Made by a program: the position numbers and the translations under genes
In this document: in pieces, positions 24,039 through 37,500 of the stretch
Position numbering within the stretch: the stretch's first letter is position 1
How the letters are laid out: each line of letters starts with the position of its first letter
Notes under the pieces: model-generated
What the model was told of the DNA's origin: nothing
The model's input: only the letters and a program-made list of their open reading frames with translations
The model's database searches: none
Origin: Pontederia crassipes
Lineage: Eukaryota; Streptophyta; Magnoliopsida; Commelinales; Pontederiaceae
Direction: 5' to 3'
DNA length: 64,000 nt
NCBI GenBank assembly: GCA_030549335.1
Contig: CM060188.1
Location: forward strand, 3,472,001 to 3,536,000

Positions 24039-25212
24039 GATAAAGTCGTCCTATATCGTGTACTTAGCAATAGTAGATGAGACTTTCAATATGATTTTTT
24101 TATATTCAAAAAATTTGAACTCGAGACATTTGCTTAAGCGAGGAAGAGCTACGCTCACTCCACCCAGCACTAATCAAAAAGCTAATTAACACGATGTAGT
24201 AAATGATAAGGTTGTCGACAAAAGCATTTAATAATTTCAGGTGTGATGATTCGAAAGTCATGAAATTTGGTTAATTCCAAGCCACCTACGGCTCATATTT
24301 GCTTTGTTTTATATAAGAGTTTAGATGCATAGAGCCCAAGAGTTCGTGAGCATCCTGCGCACTAGTGCGAAACCCGTCGCAGGAGAGAGGGGGACGCTGC
24401 GCCCTTCCTCTATCGCTATCATCGACGAGGTTAAGGGTGTTCACAGGAGGTGAATCCGATGACCCGATTCAATCCGACCTAATTTGGATTGGGTCAGAGG
24501 GTTTGATCCTGACACGATCCGAACTCGATTCGATCATGAGTCGGGTCGAGTACAGATTGAATTTTTTCAACTCGGGTCGATCCGACTCGACTCAATTTTT
24601 TATTTAAAATTAAGTTTATATTTAATTTTAAAATTTTAAAAATTAAAATAAAATATTTTAAGTACATAAATAATATTACATAGAAAACTTATTTTATACT
24701 TTAAAATAAATATTAAATGTTATTTTTTATATGAGACAAATATAAAATAGTAAGAAAAAATTTTAAAAATGAAAATTGAGCAGTCGGTAACCCAATTTGA
24801 TCTCCAAAAACCCTTTGACTCGACCTGACCAGATTTCAGTCGAATTTGTTCACATATTGAATCCAATCTCGACCCATGAATACCTCTAGATGAGGCCATT
24901 GACGAGAGAGTGGACCCTTTTTATTATAGTATTTTAATTTTTTAGCAATGTGTCATGTAGTTGCTGAAATAAATTAATTATTGGAGGAGAGTCTGTAAAC
25001 TAAATTTTAATAACTGAATTGGGAAAGAGGTTAGAAGGAATTTACTCTAATTTTTTTATGAGTGCATGTATTACATATATATAGAAAGTTTGATACAAAT
25101 TTTTAGGGATGAAGTTAATAAATGAAATTAATCCAAACCTTTTTGCAATTTTAATATTCGTCTATGTATGGTTCATTTAGGGAAACTCTTCTTCTTTGAC
25201 ACGAACATTATC
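24039..25212. other. Intergenic, degenerate repeat
   Basis: The segment at about 24120-24180 (AACTCGAGACATTTGCTTAAG, then GAGGAAGAGCTACGCTCACTC) resembles a retroposon fragment. At 24430-24600 the sequence has many GGGTCGG/CGACCC-like words, a composition also seen near 7500-7900, 24800 and 28960. No gene was seen. Confidence 0.35.
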
Positions 25213-26107
25213 CACTACAAGAAATATGAGAATTACAAACGGTCGAAACCGTCTGTAATTTTTTCAAAAATCGTCGGAAACGTCTATTCTGACGGTTTTT
25301 TCGACGGAAATGATTAGTCCGAAAAATGGTAATCGCAAATCAATTTTTTACGGTTGAGAAGGAAACGCCAAAATTTTTTACGGATTTTCGACGATCACGA
25401 CCGCCAATATTTGCGGCGGCCGACGAAACCGTCGAAAATTCGACGGTCATGACCGCCGATATTTGCGATGATCGACGTAACTGTCGAAAACTTCGGCGGT
25501 CGTGACCGCCGCAAATATAAGCAGTTGCTATCGCCAAAAATTTCAGCCGCCAACGGTCAGCGGCCGATCCGGCCGCCCGCGGCTGGATTCGGCCGCCAGG
25601 CGATCCGGGCCGGAGAGAGAGAGAGGGGGAGAGGGACACCGGTGGGATGGGTCGCCGGCGGTCGACGCTTGACGTCCGGTTAGGAGGCTCGCCGGTAAGG
25701 AAAGGGAGAGGGAGAGAGGGAGAGAGAGAGGAGAGGGGATATATATATATAAATATATATAATAGGTGGAAAGATGGGAAAGAGAGAAAATGAAAAAAAT
25801 GGGATAATGAAATTTTAATTACCGACGGCTCCGATCGTCGGAAAAGTAAATATTAATTATTTTTAAAGTTACCGACGGTTGTGACCGTCGGAAAATCCGT
25901 TGAAAATTACGACGGATGTCGTCGGAAATATCGACGTTCCTAATCATCAAAAAATAAAATAATAATATAATAAATTATATAAATTATTATTTTCATTTTC
26001 GACGGTTGTAACTGTCGGAAAATCAGTCAAAAATATTTCCGTCGCAAAATCCGTCGAAAATTGCGACGGATTTCTATCCGTCGGAAAATGATGATTTTCT
26101 TGTAGTG
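25213..26107. mobile_element. Complete non-autonomous CACTA element (895 bp)
   Basis: It begins CACTACAAGAAA and ends TTTTCTTGTAGTG, the classic CACTA (En/Spm) terminus. Perfect 3-bp target duplications ATC flank it at 25210-25212 and 26108-26110. Subterminal regions are packed with short GACGG/CCGTC motifs in both orientations, as expected for transposase binding in this superfamily. The centre (about 25390-25740) is GC-rich with GACCGCCG inverted motifs, then GA-rich. No transposase is encoded, so mobility would need an autonomous relative. Confidence 0.95.
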
Positions 26108-26637
26108 ATCAATATTTCAATTATTATTCACTAAACATATATTTATGAGTCTATACCCTCTAATTGTCTCATAATGACACACATAATAAATTTATCAATT
26201 TGTAAGAGTACTTTAAAAATATGGGTGTAAAAAGAATTACTAGGTTAAAGTTTTAACAGGATGAATAATTTTCTTACATTTATTATACTATGTAGAAGAA
26301 GGAAATGGGAGGGAAATACATAGTAGTCCATCCATGGAGCCACTATTAGTATGTGTATATTAAAACTCGATGGAATTTTATTCCACTATATATATAACTG
26401 AAATTTACTAACCTTGAATATCATGCATGTACATGTAATTTAATTATATTATATATTTAGAAGTAGGTGGGTGGCCCTTTCATGACCAATATGGAAGTAG
26501 CTCTTTTCCTAAATACATCTTACTTGGCAACTGGAAGTCTGGACCCCATCTAAGTGCCCATTATGATTGGAATTGGTATCTTTCAATTGTGTCAAATTGT
26601 CTTTTCTGATTCCAATGGGTGCTGGTTGTTAAAACTT

Positions 26638-27163
26638 TTTTTTAAAAACAAAATGCTATCTATTATCTATTAATGAATGCTTGGGAAGGAGTTACAAAGT
26701 ATTGAGTATCTTCGTAGGTGAAATTTCTTTTCAAAAAGTGTTCAAAAAATTTATTCTGCCCCTACATGCTAGATGGTCGGCACCCATGTTAATTTTCTTA
26801 TAACAGTGAGTACATTTGAAATATTCAAAATATGAGGTATTTTGTCATATTTCTTGCATTAGTGTCCAAATTCTTGGGGGAAGTGCGAAGCCTTGTTGAT
26901 TATTGCTACCAGATTTGTTGAGTCGACCTCCAGCCAAACGCGGTTGAGCCCAACATCTCTATATTTTTTAATTTCAGCAAGCACCCCCCACGCCTCCATC
27001 CACGGAACAGTGCTAGCCCTGGAATGAAGTGCACCTGTCATAAGAAATGATCCATTAATATTTCTAATGATAAATCCTGCCCCGTCTGATTCCCCGGGAT
27101 TGATGAAGGCCCCGTTGGAGTTGACTTTCATCGAAGTAGGTGGCGGGGCCTCGTCGAACGTTA
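26638..27163 (-). mobile_element. 5'-truncated L1 LINE with RNase H remnant and 13-bp TSD
   Basis: The minus strand (27131-26859) reads KVNSNGAFINPGESDGAG, then FIIRNINGSF and WMEAWGVLAEI, then LEVDSTNLV. This is an RNase H domain with the N-S-N-G, M-E-A and E-x-D-S motifs. The element ends at 26638 in a poly(T) run on + (its poly(A) tail). Perfect 13-bp direct repeats GTTGTTAAAACTT flank it at 26625-26637 and 27164-27176. Together these show target-primed insertion with strong 5' truncation. Confidence 0.9.
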
Positions 27164-27176
27164 GTTGTTAAAACTT

Positions 27177-29907
27177 AAAACATACCACATTATTTTTTTC
27201 CTTTTATCTATTTCAACTCTCAAATGAAGGCCTCAAGGCTCTAGGAGAACACATTAAATAAAAAGGACTATCATGATTTTGTTGACGACGATAAATATAA
27301 TTCTTCACATAAATAAATACATGGGAAAGTAATATTTCTAAAAAATCGACCAAGTACTGGATAACCACTGAATCGGCCAATTAAAATAAGTTTGAGAGAA
27401 TCAATGAAATTTTTATTTTGCAATTTAAATACAATATTTTATAATTACTTTCAAACTATTCTTTTTTTAAATACCTTGGACAATTATTGTTAATATTTTC
27501 TCTCGGTGTGCTATGATCCTTTGGTACTCTTGATCTTTTCGTTAATCTAGTTAGTCAATAAGGGTGGCATATGAGTGAAAGATTTTTAAAAATAAAATAT
27601 TGTAACAATTGAATAATAAACACAGAAGTTAAAAATGATAAATATAATAAAGAGGTACATAAGTGCGGAATCTTGATAATATAAGTTACATCATATAATT
27701 CATCACATACGACACTAGACATATAAAAGTTTGTGTCATAATTCATCACATACGTAGGTCTCATATGCAACTTAATATGACATAAAGATATCTATGACAC
27801 AAATATATTCATGTGCACACGTCACCTGAGTTATAGTCGTCAGTTATAGTCGTCGTACACACATATAATCGAGGCGCATAGGATAGTTAAGTACATGTAG
27901 GGATCAACACATGGGAGGAAACCCTCTCTTTAACATAAAGTTAAGTGTGATAACATCGATAGTAAGTCATAAGAATGATTCATCAAGCATAAGCATGAGA
28001 GAAAATATAATATCATATCATTTATCGCTATGGGTCATCATATAGGAATAATGGTATAATCCATTCATTAATTATAAATCTTTAATCACTTAATCATTCT
28101 TGGTTCATAATGAGAAAAAGGTCATTAATGGTCATTCGCGTAACTTATGAGACTATTCATTTTTCACTTGGAAATGTATTTATTTCATCATTGTTCCATT
28201 TTATTTCATATTATAAGGACAAAGTCTTTTCCTTTATCTTTAATCGACCATTCATTTCATCTTTTCATGTAATTGGAAGCACTCTTTACTTTTAGTGTGT
28301 ACCATGCAAACACATAAATGCGTAGTTACCTAGACCATAGTAGGATCATTGCCACAATAGTGTCTCATAAAAGGAAGAGGACAGCCTCATACATGACTCA
28401 TAACATCCTCAAGACATGAGATGTCTCACACAAGACTGACAACCTTCATAAAAAGGGAGTATCTCACATAAGGTTGATAACCTCACATTTTATATAGACA
28501 ATGACAATATTCCATTTCATCTCTTATCTTTATTAACCAATAAATCTATCTTTTGGTAACAAGAGATCAACCAAGGCTTTACGGAGCAGAGGTTGGATCA
28601 CTGATGTGTGCGGTTCCGTTCGAGCGGTTCGGGCGGCTCGAAAAAAATCAGCCCATTTGAGAAGTAGGGCGGAGGGCGATTGTGAGCAACGAGTGGAGGG
28701 CGATTGTAATTGGAGGGCAGAGGGCAACGATGATCGATCTAGGATGATTTGTGCATGGAAGGAGAAGGAGACTTGAATCGCTCGCACCAATCGATCTGCA
28801 CATGATCCGCTCATACCGCTTTGTCACGTAGAGAAGAACCAAACAAAGCATTCGATCCATCTCCCGTCTTCATCTCGTATTTGACGGCTCTGAATTCGGG
28901 GGCGTACATTGCTACTATAAAATACAATGTTTTCAAAATCATACCAACACCCGAACCAGACTCGTTACTGGATCGTGGTTGGATCGATACGATCGAGTTT
29001 GACGGGATTGAACCGAATTTTATTAAAATAATATTATTTATAATAATTATAAAGATATAATATAAGTTGTATGATATAGTATATTAATATTGTACAAATA
29101 ACCTACTAATATTAATAATTAATATAACATAATTTTTATTCATTAAATTTTAAATAATGATAAATAATAATGATTAACATATAAATATAAATAAATTATT
29201 ATTAATTTAATATCTATTATTTAATGATGATATATGCTATATTAATAAATTTTATCTTAAATTATTCTTATTCCTTTTTTTCTTTAACACTTTTCTTTTT
29301 ATTTCTTTTATTTATGCCCATTGATCATTTTTCATTTTAATATTATTCAATTTTAAATATTTATCTTTTTATTTTAATTCCTATTTAATTTTATACATAT
29401 CATGTTCCCTCCTCTTTAATATTTCTTATATCCTTTTTTTCTTTTTTAACTTTCCTATTTTTATTTTTTTCCAAAATATGAGTTGAACCAAGTTGAACTA
29501 ATTTAATCGGTTTGATTCAACTGAATTTTTCCGACTCAATATATAAAATGATTTTAACATGTAATCGGACCGGATCAACGGTCTGTCAAATTTTGATAAC
29601 ATTGAAAAGTGTTGTCGCAGAATAATATTCCGGCATAGGGAGATGTGTTTCCAACTCTGTGCCGACTGCAATCTTCCATCCCCCAAATTTCTTCTTTATT
29701 AAAACAATCTTAGAAATAAAATACGGAAAACAAAGGTACGGAAGTGGGTTTACCCTTTTCCCAAGTATTATTATTCTTAGACATGTTGCAGGTTCACATA
29801 AAAAAAAAACACATATATTAAACTTCATTTTAAAAAGCACAAGCAAAAAAAAAAGAGGTACGCAGCAATATTCATGGGTATTTGAGTAATCTCCATCCGC
29901 TAGAGGA
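27177..29907. other. Intergenic, repetitive, no gene recognised
   Basis: Contains short internal repeats (AGTTATAGTCGTC twice at about 27827-27852; ACCTCACA/CTCACATAAG-like words at 28370-28490). These suggest an eroded LTR, but no ends were found. The GC-richer part at 28560-28870 has ORFs on both strands without recognisable domains. 29030-29470 is AT-rich and featureless. Confidence 0.35.
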
Positions 29908-29916
29908 TATATAAAT
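29908..29916 (+). promoter_or_regulatory. Candidate TATA box of the AVT1-like gene
   Basis: TATATAAAT lies about 30-45 bp upstream of a CT-rich leader (about 29957-29992, CTCTCTCTCTCTCGCTCTC). A 5' UTR intron then probably runs from GTAAGT at 30053 to CGGCAG at 30340, just before the ATG exon. Confidence 0.55.
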
Positions 29917-29960
29917 ATATTGATGGCATGAAGCCCCATCTACCATCTACTACCACTATC

Positions 29961-29992
<32 letters not shown>

Positions 29993-30363
29993 CAGTTCTC
30001 TTGGATATTTCTGGCCTGAAGTAGCACATATCTCTGCTCCAAGCATCAGAAAGTAAGTTCCCCATCCATCCCACCTCTCTTTACACTTGGCACAGCTCAC
30101 TGCAAAGGTTGTCCATGTAGGAGAACAACATGTTTAATTAATTCTGAACTGTTCATATGAATTGATATAATGCTTAATTTCTTAATTAGCTCCTACTTTG
30201 TAGCTTAATTACTTCTCATTTAGTGCGTTCTTTGTGGTATATATGAACCAAAATGAGCACACTTGTTCATATCCACCTGTGCATGCACTGAGCTTAATAA
30301 TAATAATTAAAATACTGATCGAACGCTTTCTGCTCGGCAGATTTTTAAGCAGTTCGTGCGGAG

Positions 30364-30815
30364 ATGAAGAGCTCGGCGTCCTCAGACCGCAGTCTTCTCA
30401 TCCACAGCGACGAGGAGGAGGAGGAGGATTACGACGAGGAAGAAAGCCGGAAGTCGCAGGCCGATGACGACGACGTCGACGCCGACGCCGGCGGCAATGT
30501 ATCGGACGGCTCGGATTCGTCCTCTTCGTCGAGCCCCCCTCGCAGCAGGCCCAACTCCTACACCACCACATGGCCCCAAAGTTACAGGTATTCTTCTAAA
30601 ACCTTCGATTTATCTTAATAATAATGATGATGATGGAGGATATTATTATTATTTATTTAAGGAAGATGTCGTATCTCTTCTACTTTTTACTAACTTTTTC
30701 TAAATGAAAATTATTATTATTATTGTCAAAATTTTGAATCTTACATCAATATTGCAACTTTGCATTATTATATAACAATGCTATTTAAGATTTTATTAAA
30801 GAACTTATAGGTTAT

Positions 30816-30852
<37 letters not shown>

Positions 30853-33800
30853 AAAATTAGTGTTAGATAAGATATTTTGATTTCATCCTCAAATTAATAA
30901 ATCTCGATCATTATAATCATAAATCAATGATCAAAATCGTGAAGATTGAAATATCTTAGTTGAACTGAGTTCAAATGAAAAAAAATCAAATTCAACTTCT
31001 TATTTAATCTCATATAACGGTCGAAATTTATTAATTTGAGGGTGAGATCAAAATATCTAATCTAATACTAATATTTTCATATATATATATATATATATAG
31101 TGTATGATAAAAATATTTTATTAAATTATACATAAGAATAATAATTGATAGTAGTAATATTGTCACTAAATGGGATACCAGATCAGCACGCGGCGTGTCG
31201 ATCTTGGAGATCTAATTAATGATTGAATGGCAAATTCAAGTAAGAAAAAAAAAGAATGTTTTTTTTTTGGGTGAATAGATCGTACGTACTTGGCGTTTTT
31301 CATGTTGTTCCAAATTAATCAAAGTAATATTAAGCGAAGGGATGCGTTGGAAATGTTGATTTTGGATGTGCGGCTGCCAACCTGGTGATGAGCATCGTGT
31401 GGTGGTCGTTAGATGCCTGCCACAAAGAGAGGGCCCAACATTCGTATTTTTTTATTTTGTTTTTTTTAGTTTAATTTGCAAGGTCAAGTAATAATATGAC
31501 ACAAACCATACTGTACTAAGTTAAAAATACTGTAAAATATAAATCATAAGACCTAATAATTTAGACAAGGAAATTTACAATTTTTGTATTCATCCAAAAA
31601 AAATTTCTTTTGACAAGGAAAAAAAGCCAATTTTGCATTCAGCCTGTTAAAAACATAAAATCTCTTTTTAATAATTTAAATTTTTTTAAAAATTAATTAA
31701 TACATTAAATTTAACATGATATTTGAGACAAAAGTCAGGAGTTCAAATCTTTTCGTAACTCTTATTGAAAAAAATATTTTTCTTGTGATGAATTAAACTA
31801 GATTAAAATTATCACCGGTCCATACATGAGAAATAGTGTTAAAAATATAAAATATGTTGCTATTTACAACGACTTTAACCTTGAAAAAAAGTTTGATGGA
31901 GCAATTTATTTAGCAGGCAATGCTTCGAGCTGAAACCACGTAGACACGACGAAACACATTCATTGACATATATTATATTCGCTACAATGTTCAAATATCT
32001 CTTTAGACATCTTGTCGGAGATCCCGTTTTTTTTTTATTTCTATACTTTGTCTTTGTTTGGTCGGCAAAAAATATCCACGAAATAAGCAATTTCATGTTC
32101 AACTTGCAGAACAGAATGGAGCTCCAACATTAGGCACTAGATAAAAAAACCTTACAACACTAAAAAGAACTCATATTTTTGGATCGTCGTTTCAGATCAA
32201 TAATCGAAACAAATTCTTTCATTTTGCTCATGATGCATCATCTCCTCTTTTCTTTGTTTTTGTTTTTTGTTTTTTGCAGGCAGTCCATTGACATGTACAG
32301 CAATGTAACATCTCCAAACATTGGATTCTTGGGGACCCCAACGCTGAGCAGGCTGTCGAGTTCCTTCCTAACTTCCTCTTTCCAGGGCAGACACACTCCA
32401 GAAATCATATCATCACTCATCAAGCCACTGTTACCTACCACAGCCTCAGATCATCATCATCATCATCACCATCATCAGCAACAAGAGCAAGACGAGATCA
32501 GACAGAGCTCCCATGTCTCTTTACCTTCCAGAAAGCCATCCTTGGAGAAGATCCAGGAGGTCGACCTCAGGCCTTCCAAGATCTCGCATGAGCTGTCCAT
32601 CGCCCGGAATTGCTCCTATGGCCAGGCAGTGCTAAATGGTGAGTGCATGTTGCCACTATATGCTCATAAGTATTAGCTAATCAACCTAATTAAACACAAA
32701 CTTAAAAAAGTACGCAAGCAACCATTTAAATCACCAGCAAATGAGTTTTTAAGTTTCATGCTTCCCTCATCAGTAATAAAAGCATTACAAATAAGGTTGT
32801 CAAGATCTCGATTTAGATTTACGATTTTACGATCTTACATACCTCTTTTGATCTTGATCTTATTTTAAGAATTTTATGTGTAAAATCTTAATATGATCTT
32901 AATTTTGGTCACACGATTTTACGATCTTATCTGATCTTATCCGATCCTATACGATCTCATATGATTAATATAATCATTTAAATATTAATTAAAACTATAT
33001 TTATGATAATAAAAATTAATTTATATGAAGTTAAATATATTTTTGTTCATTTTAATATGTTTTAATATAATTTGACTCATGAATTCATAAAAAATATCTT
33101 AGTGAGGTATAATCTAATATTTTAATATGAAAAATTTATTAAAAATATATTTATTATTTTAAAAATATACTATTTTATTAATAAGTAAAATCTTACGATC
33201 CTCGATCCAATTTTTTATCTTATGACCCTCATTTAATTTTATATAAAATCTCCATCTTGACAACCTTGATTTCAAGGACCAAGATTTCCGAGAACATAAT
33301 AATCATATGCATCATTAACCTTTACGTGCATGCTTCCAAGAAATTATTAATGTTAGAAGTGAGTGAACCTGGTCAACATTAATGCTCAAGTTCATTAAAA
33401 AAAAACAAGTGGAAAGAGGCTATGGAGCTTGAGATGAGATGACTCCACGGAGAGTACAAGCTCGGTGACAGAGAGGCACATGGCGGCTCGGAGATTGGAC
33501 GAAGGGGGGGACATGGACATCGATCTCTAAACTGTGGAAGATCGATAGGATCTGTCCTTTTACTAGCAATTTAATTGAGACACGTCGCGTCACGTCGCCA
33601 CACAAAGGTGACCAATTCCTAGACGAAAATAATATTGATGCATCCACCGGACCACCAATGAGTGCCTCTTATTAACCAGCGTGATGAAGTCCCTCTTGTT
33701 TGTCAAGTATAATTCGATCCATATCGAGACGTCCCTACCTTTGCCTCCGTAAGATAGAGATCGATTTTTCCATCCCCATCCTAAGTTCCATTTCTTCATT

Positions 33801-34511
33801 TTTATTTCTTCATTTTATTTTAGCTGAAACAAAAGCGAGAGAATTATTTATTTTTGTGTTTAATTGTGTGGACCTTGGTTATCAGAATTTCGATTCGGAT
33901 ATGGATAATAAGATTTTATGGTGTTATGATTCTTCGAACAAAAATTGATCTTGATTTTATCCGGAGGATTTTAAACCATAACGGATTCTTAATATCGATA
34001 AAATCCTACCGATTTTATGATATTAAAATAATTTTATTTATTCAAATAAAAATTTAAAATAAACATAAAGGATCTTGAAAAAAAATTTATTTAATTGTTT
34101 TATTTTTATATATATTGTACATGTTAATCTTACGTTTATGAATTTTAATATCTTTGTGTCTTTTTATCAAAATTATAATTTATCGTTGCATGTGTACTAA
34201 GAATTATATTATATTTTAATAAATATTATACTTCATTGAGATCAAATATTATATTTTATCATTTTAGTGATTTTTTTAAACATCATATTGTATTTCACAT
34301 AATATAAAAAACTCTATAAGAATTTTGAAAATATGAATAAAATATTAATGATCAATGTTTAATTAACATACATATAAACATAATATTTATGAATAAATAC
34401 ATTATTTTATATTTAAAAATATTTTTTTATTCATGTAGTAGTAGAATCTATGATCCTCTAAGTCCATCCTAATCTTGACAATCTTGGTGTAGACAATGTT
34501 GAAAAAAAAAA

Positions 34512-34559
<48 letters not shown>

Positions 34560-37500
34560 TTACACTTTTTCGAAAGAGAAAATAATGGCCCCATCGAAAC
34601 TGATCTGTAAAGATTAGCCGATCAAAACTTATTTTTAATGCAATTTTATTTCACGTGGCAATTATTGATGCAAGCTGGTACGAGCATCATGTGAGAACAT
34701 CTAAACAAGCCCTGTTGCCCTGCTATGATTTAAAGAATACCTTGGGACGCGGCAAATGGCCACAGAAAGACGACAAGATCCTCCTGGGGGGGGGGGGTCC
34801 GCTGAGGCCAGTTGCATAAAGATTCCACAATCTAATTCTTAGATCCGGAGGACGAGCAATAGACATAAAAGAACAGCTATAGAGGGGTGGGTACTATTTA
34901 GGCGCAAAATAATTCTTTGGAGTCTCGTTAAGTCTTACCCCTTACCTTCACATGAACGCTGAGACGAATCTCCTTTTTCTCCGGAGATGGAAGCCAAGAT
35001 CTGCACCTTGCATAATTTTGTTGCTCCATGAGATGCAAAGAATATATAGGTATTATATGTTAACAAATAAGAAAAAAAAACATGGAACATTGATGCAAAA
35101 CAAAGGATATTGTGATTGTTGGGCATATATACCGTTGACGTCCAAAAGAACAGGTGAACCGACTCCAACTTTCAAGTTCTTCATCGTGAATCATGGACAC
35201 CCACCTTGAAGCACCACACTTTGACAACCATGTGTCACTTACACTCGCATTCACCAGAAATCTTGAACCATACAGTTCTCTTACTTTATTTGAATCGTCA
35301 ATATGACAGAAATCTAACGAAAAATATGAATTCTCAACGCATCAAAACTATTTTTTTTCCTATTAGTTCTGTTTGACTTTTCTACAGTACATAAAAGATT
35401 TTTGTTCTTTCTGAAAGAAATATTCTTCTGCGATCATAAACTAGAGTTGGAAAGGTAGACTTGCAGTCAGCACATATATCAAAATCTCTGCAGGAATCAA
35501 CGTTCTATGTGGCGTTGGCATTCTTTCGACGCCGTATGCAGTGAAGGAAGGAGGATGGATTGGACTCTCTATATTGCTATTGTTTGCTGTTCTCTCATGG
35601 TACACTGGTATCCTCTTGAGGTACTGCCTGGACAGTGAAGAAGGCCTTGAGACCTATCCAGACATAGGCCAAGCTGCCTTTGGCACAATTGGCCGTTTTG
35701 CCATATCTGTATGTCTTTTTCACACATCTATTTGATTTTTATAACATTCCACACATCAGTGTGTTTGATGAAGTCTTTTATCCTGTTTCATGCAGATAAT
35801 CCTTTACGCCGAGCTCTATGTAAGTAACGGACGTTCAACCATGTACTCATGTCTTCATGCCTTTGTCATATTGAAAGAAGCATACAATCTTCGGCAGTCA
35901 CAGAGAAATCAAAATTTAAAGCAATTAGATTTAGTGAAATTTGATATAAACGAACCTTCATATAATTTTTATCCATTCTAAGTATCTAAGGGCTCTTGAG
36001 AAATGGGGTGCCAATCTGCATTTAGCCTAATGATTTAGTTCTGACCTCTTCAAGTAAAAAGACAACACCAAATACCTACTACAACCGTATTTCTAAAATT
36101 TCTTGTGCACATATATTTACCATTGCAGGCTTGCATCCATAAGTTTCACAACACGAGCACACACTGAATGTTGGATCTCAATGTTCAGTTGTCTACCTCA
36201 AGTGCTGGCTCTATATTAACTGGTACATACTATTTGTGTTTACCTAACAGGCATGCTGTGTGGAGTACATTATCCTTGAGAGTGACAACCTATCTTCACT
36301 GTTTCCAAATGCACAATTGAACATAGGCGGCTTGCATCTCAATTCACATATGCTGTTTGCACTGTTAACCACTATTGTTGTCCTTCCTACAACATGGCTT
36401 CGAGATCTAAGCATCCTGAGCTATATATCAGGTAGTAATGCTTTTCCAACTGACTGGAAATTATTATTGCAAATTCAATTATGTAATGCTGCGCTAATTA
36501 TCTGACCAGTAGCATGAAGATGGAATCCATTTATACATGACAAAAGTTAAGTAAATCAAGAATAAATTTGGCATTCCCTGTGAAAGGAGCTAGTCTGATG
36601 TTGAATTTAGCATGCTCTATATTACTTTCAGCATGGTTGGCAATATAAGCTTGAAAATTGTAATGTAGATTGTTTTTGAGGCTTTCTCACTAATAAAAAA
36701 ATATTTTTCTACTATAATACTATTGCGGCTGAAATGTCTACTTATAATTCTTGCATGTTGTTTGAGAGAATTGCATTGGTATTCATTGTCGAATCGCATG
36801 AACATGGATCAACGAATGGCGTCGTATGATCCATGTAGCCGACCCCACCTAGTGGGATAAGGCTTTGTTGTTGTTGTTGTATTCATTGACTTTCTAAACT
36901 CATATTGCTGTCCTTCATGAGTTTCAAATCTAAAGTTTGCACATGTATTAGGCTGTGTAAAATTTTCTCTCTAACATTTTCCTTCTATACAAAGATAAGC
37001 ATGCAACAATTGTTTGATGAAGAACAAGAAGAGCATTATGTTTCTATCCTAATAATTAGTCTCTAGTTGTGGGTTTTTAGTATAGCCCATTACCTTTTTT
37101 TTTCTTGTAGTATAATTTCTTTTATTTGAGTTTGTCCTTTATTTGGTTTCAGCCGATCCCACCTAGTGGGATAAGGCTTTGTTGTTGTTGTTGTCCTTTA
37201 TTTGGTTTCCAGGTTAAATGACATAGGATAGTTTGAAGACTATAAGAACTCTCATATGATTCCTTTGGAAGAGAGCCTTTGATGAATGAATATTTGCTTT
37301 GAGTTTATTTCTTAAGTTTCTAACTTAATTAGGGATGAGAAATAGTTTAACTTAATAGTTCCCATCCTTTGCGGGTAACTACACCCAGAGACGATTTCCC
37401 TTATTTTTGGTTTAGCATACACACTCCTACATACCACTGGTTTACAAGTTGATACAGAAATGGATGACAACCATTCTTTGAGAAAGAAAAATACTTGTAA

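Noticed and set aside
28533..28860. Two overlapping minus-strand ORFs (93 and 70 codons)
   Set aside because: GC-rich patch, no domain, and open in several frames.
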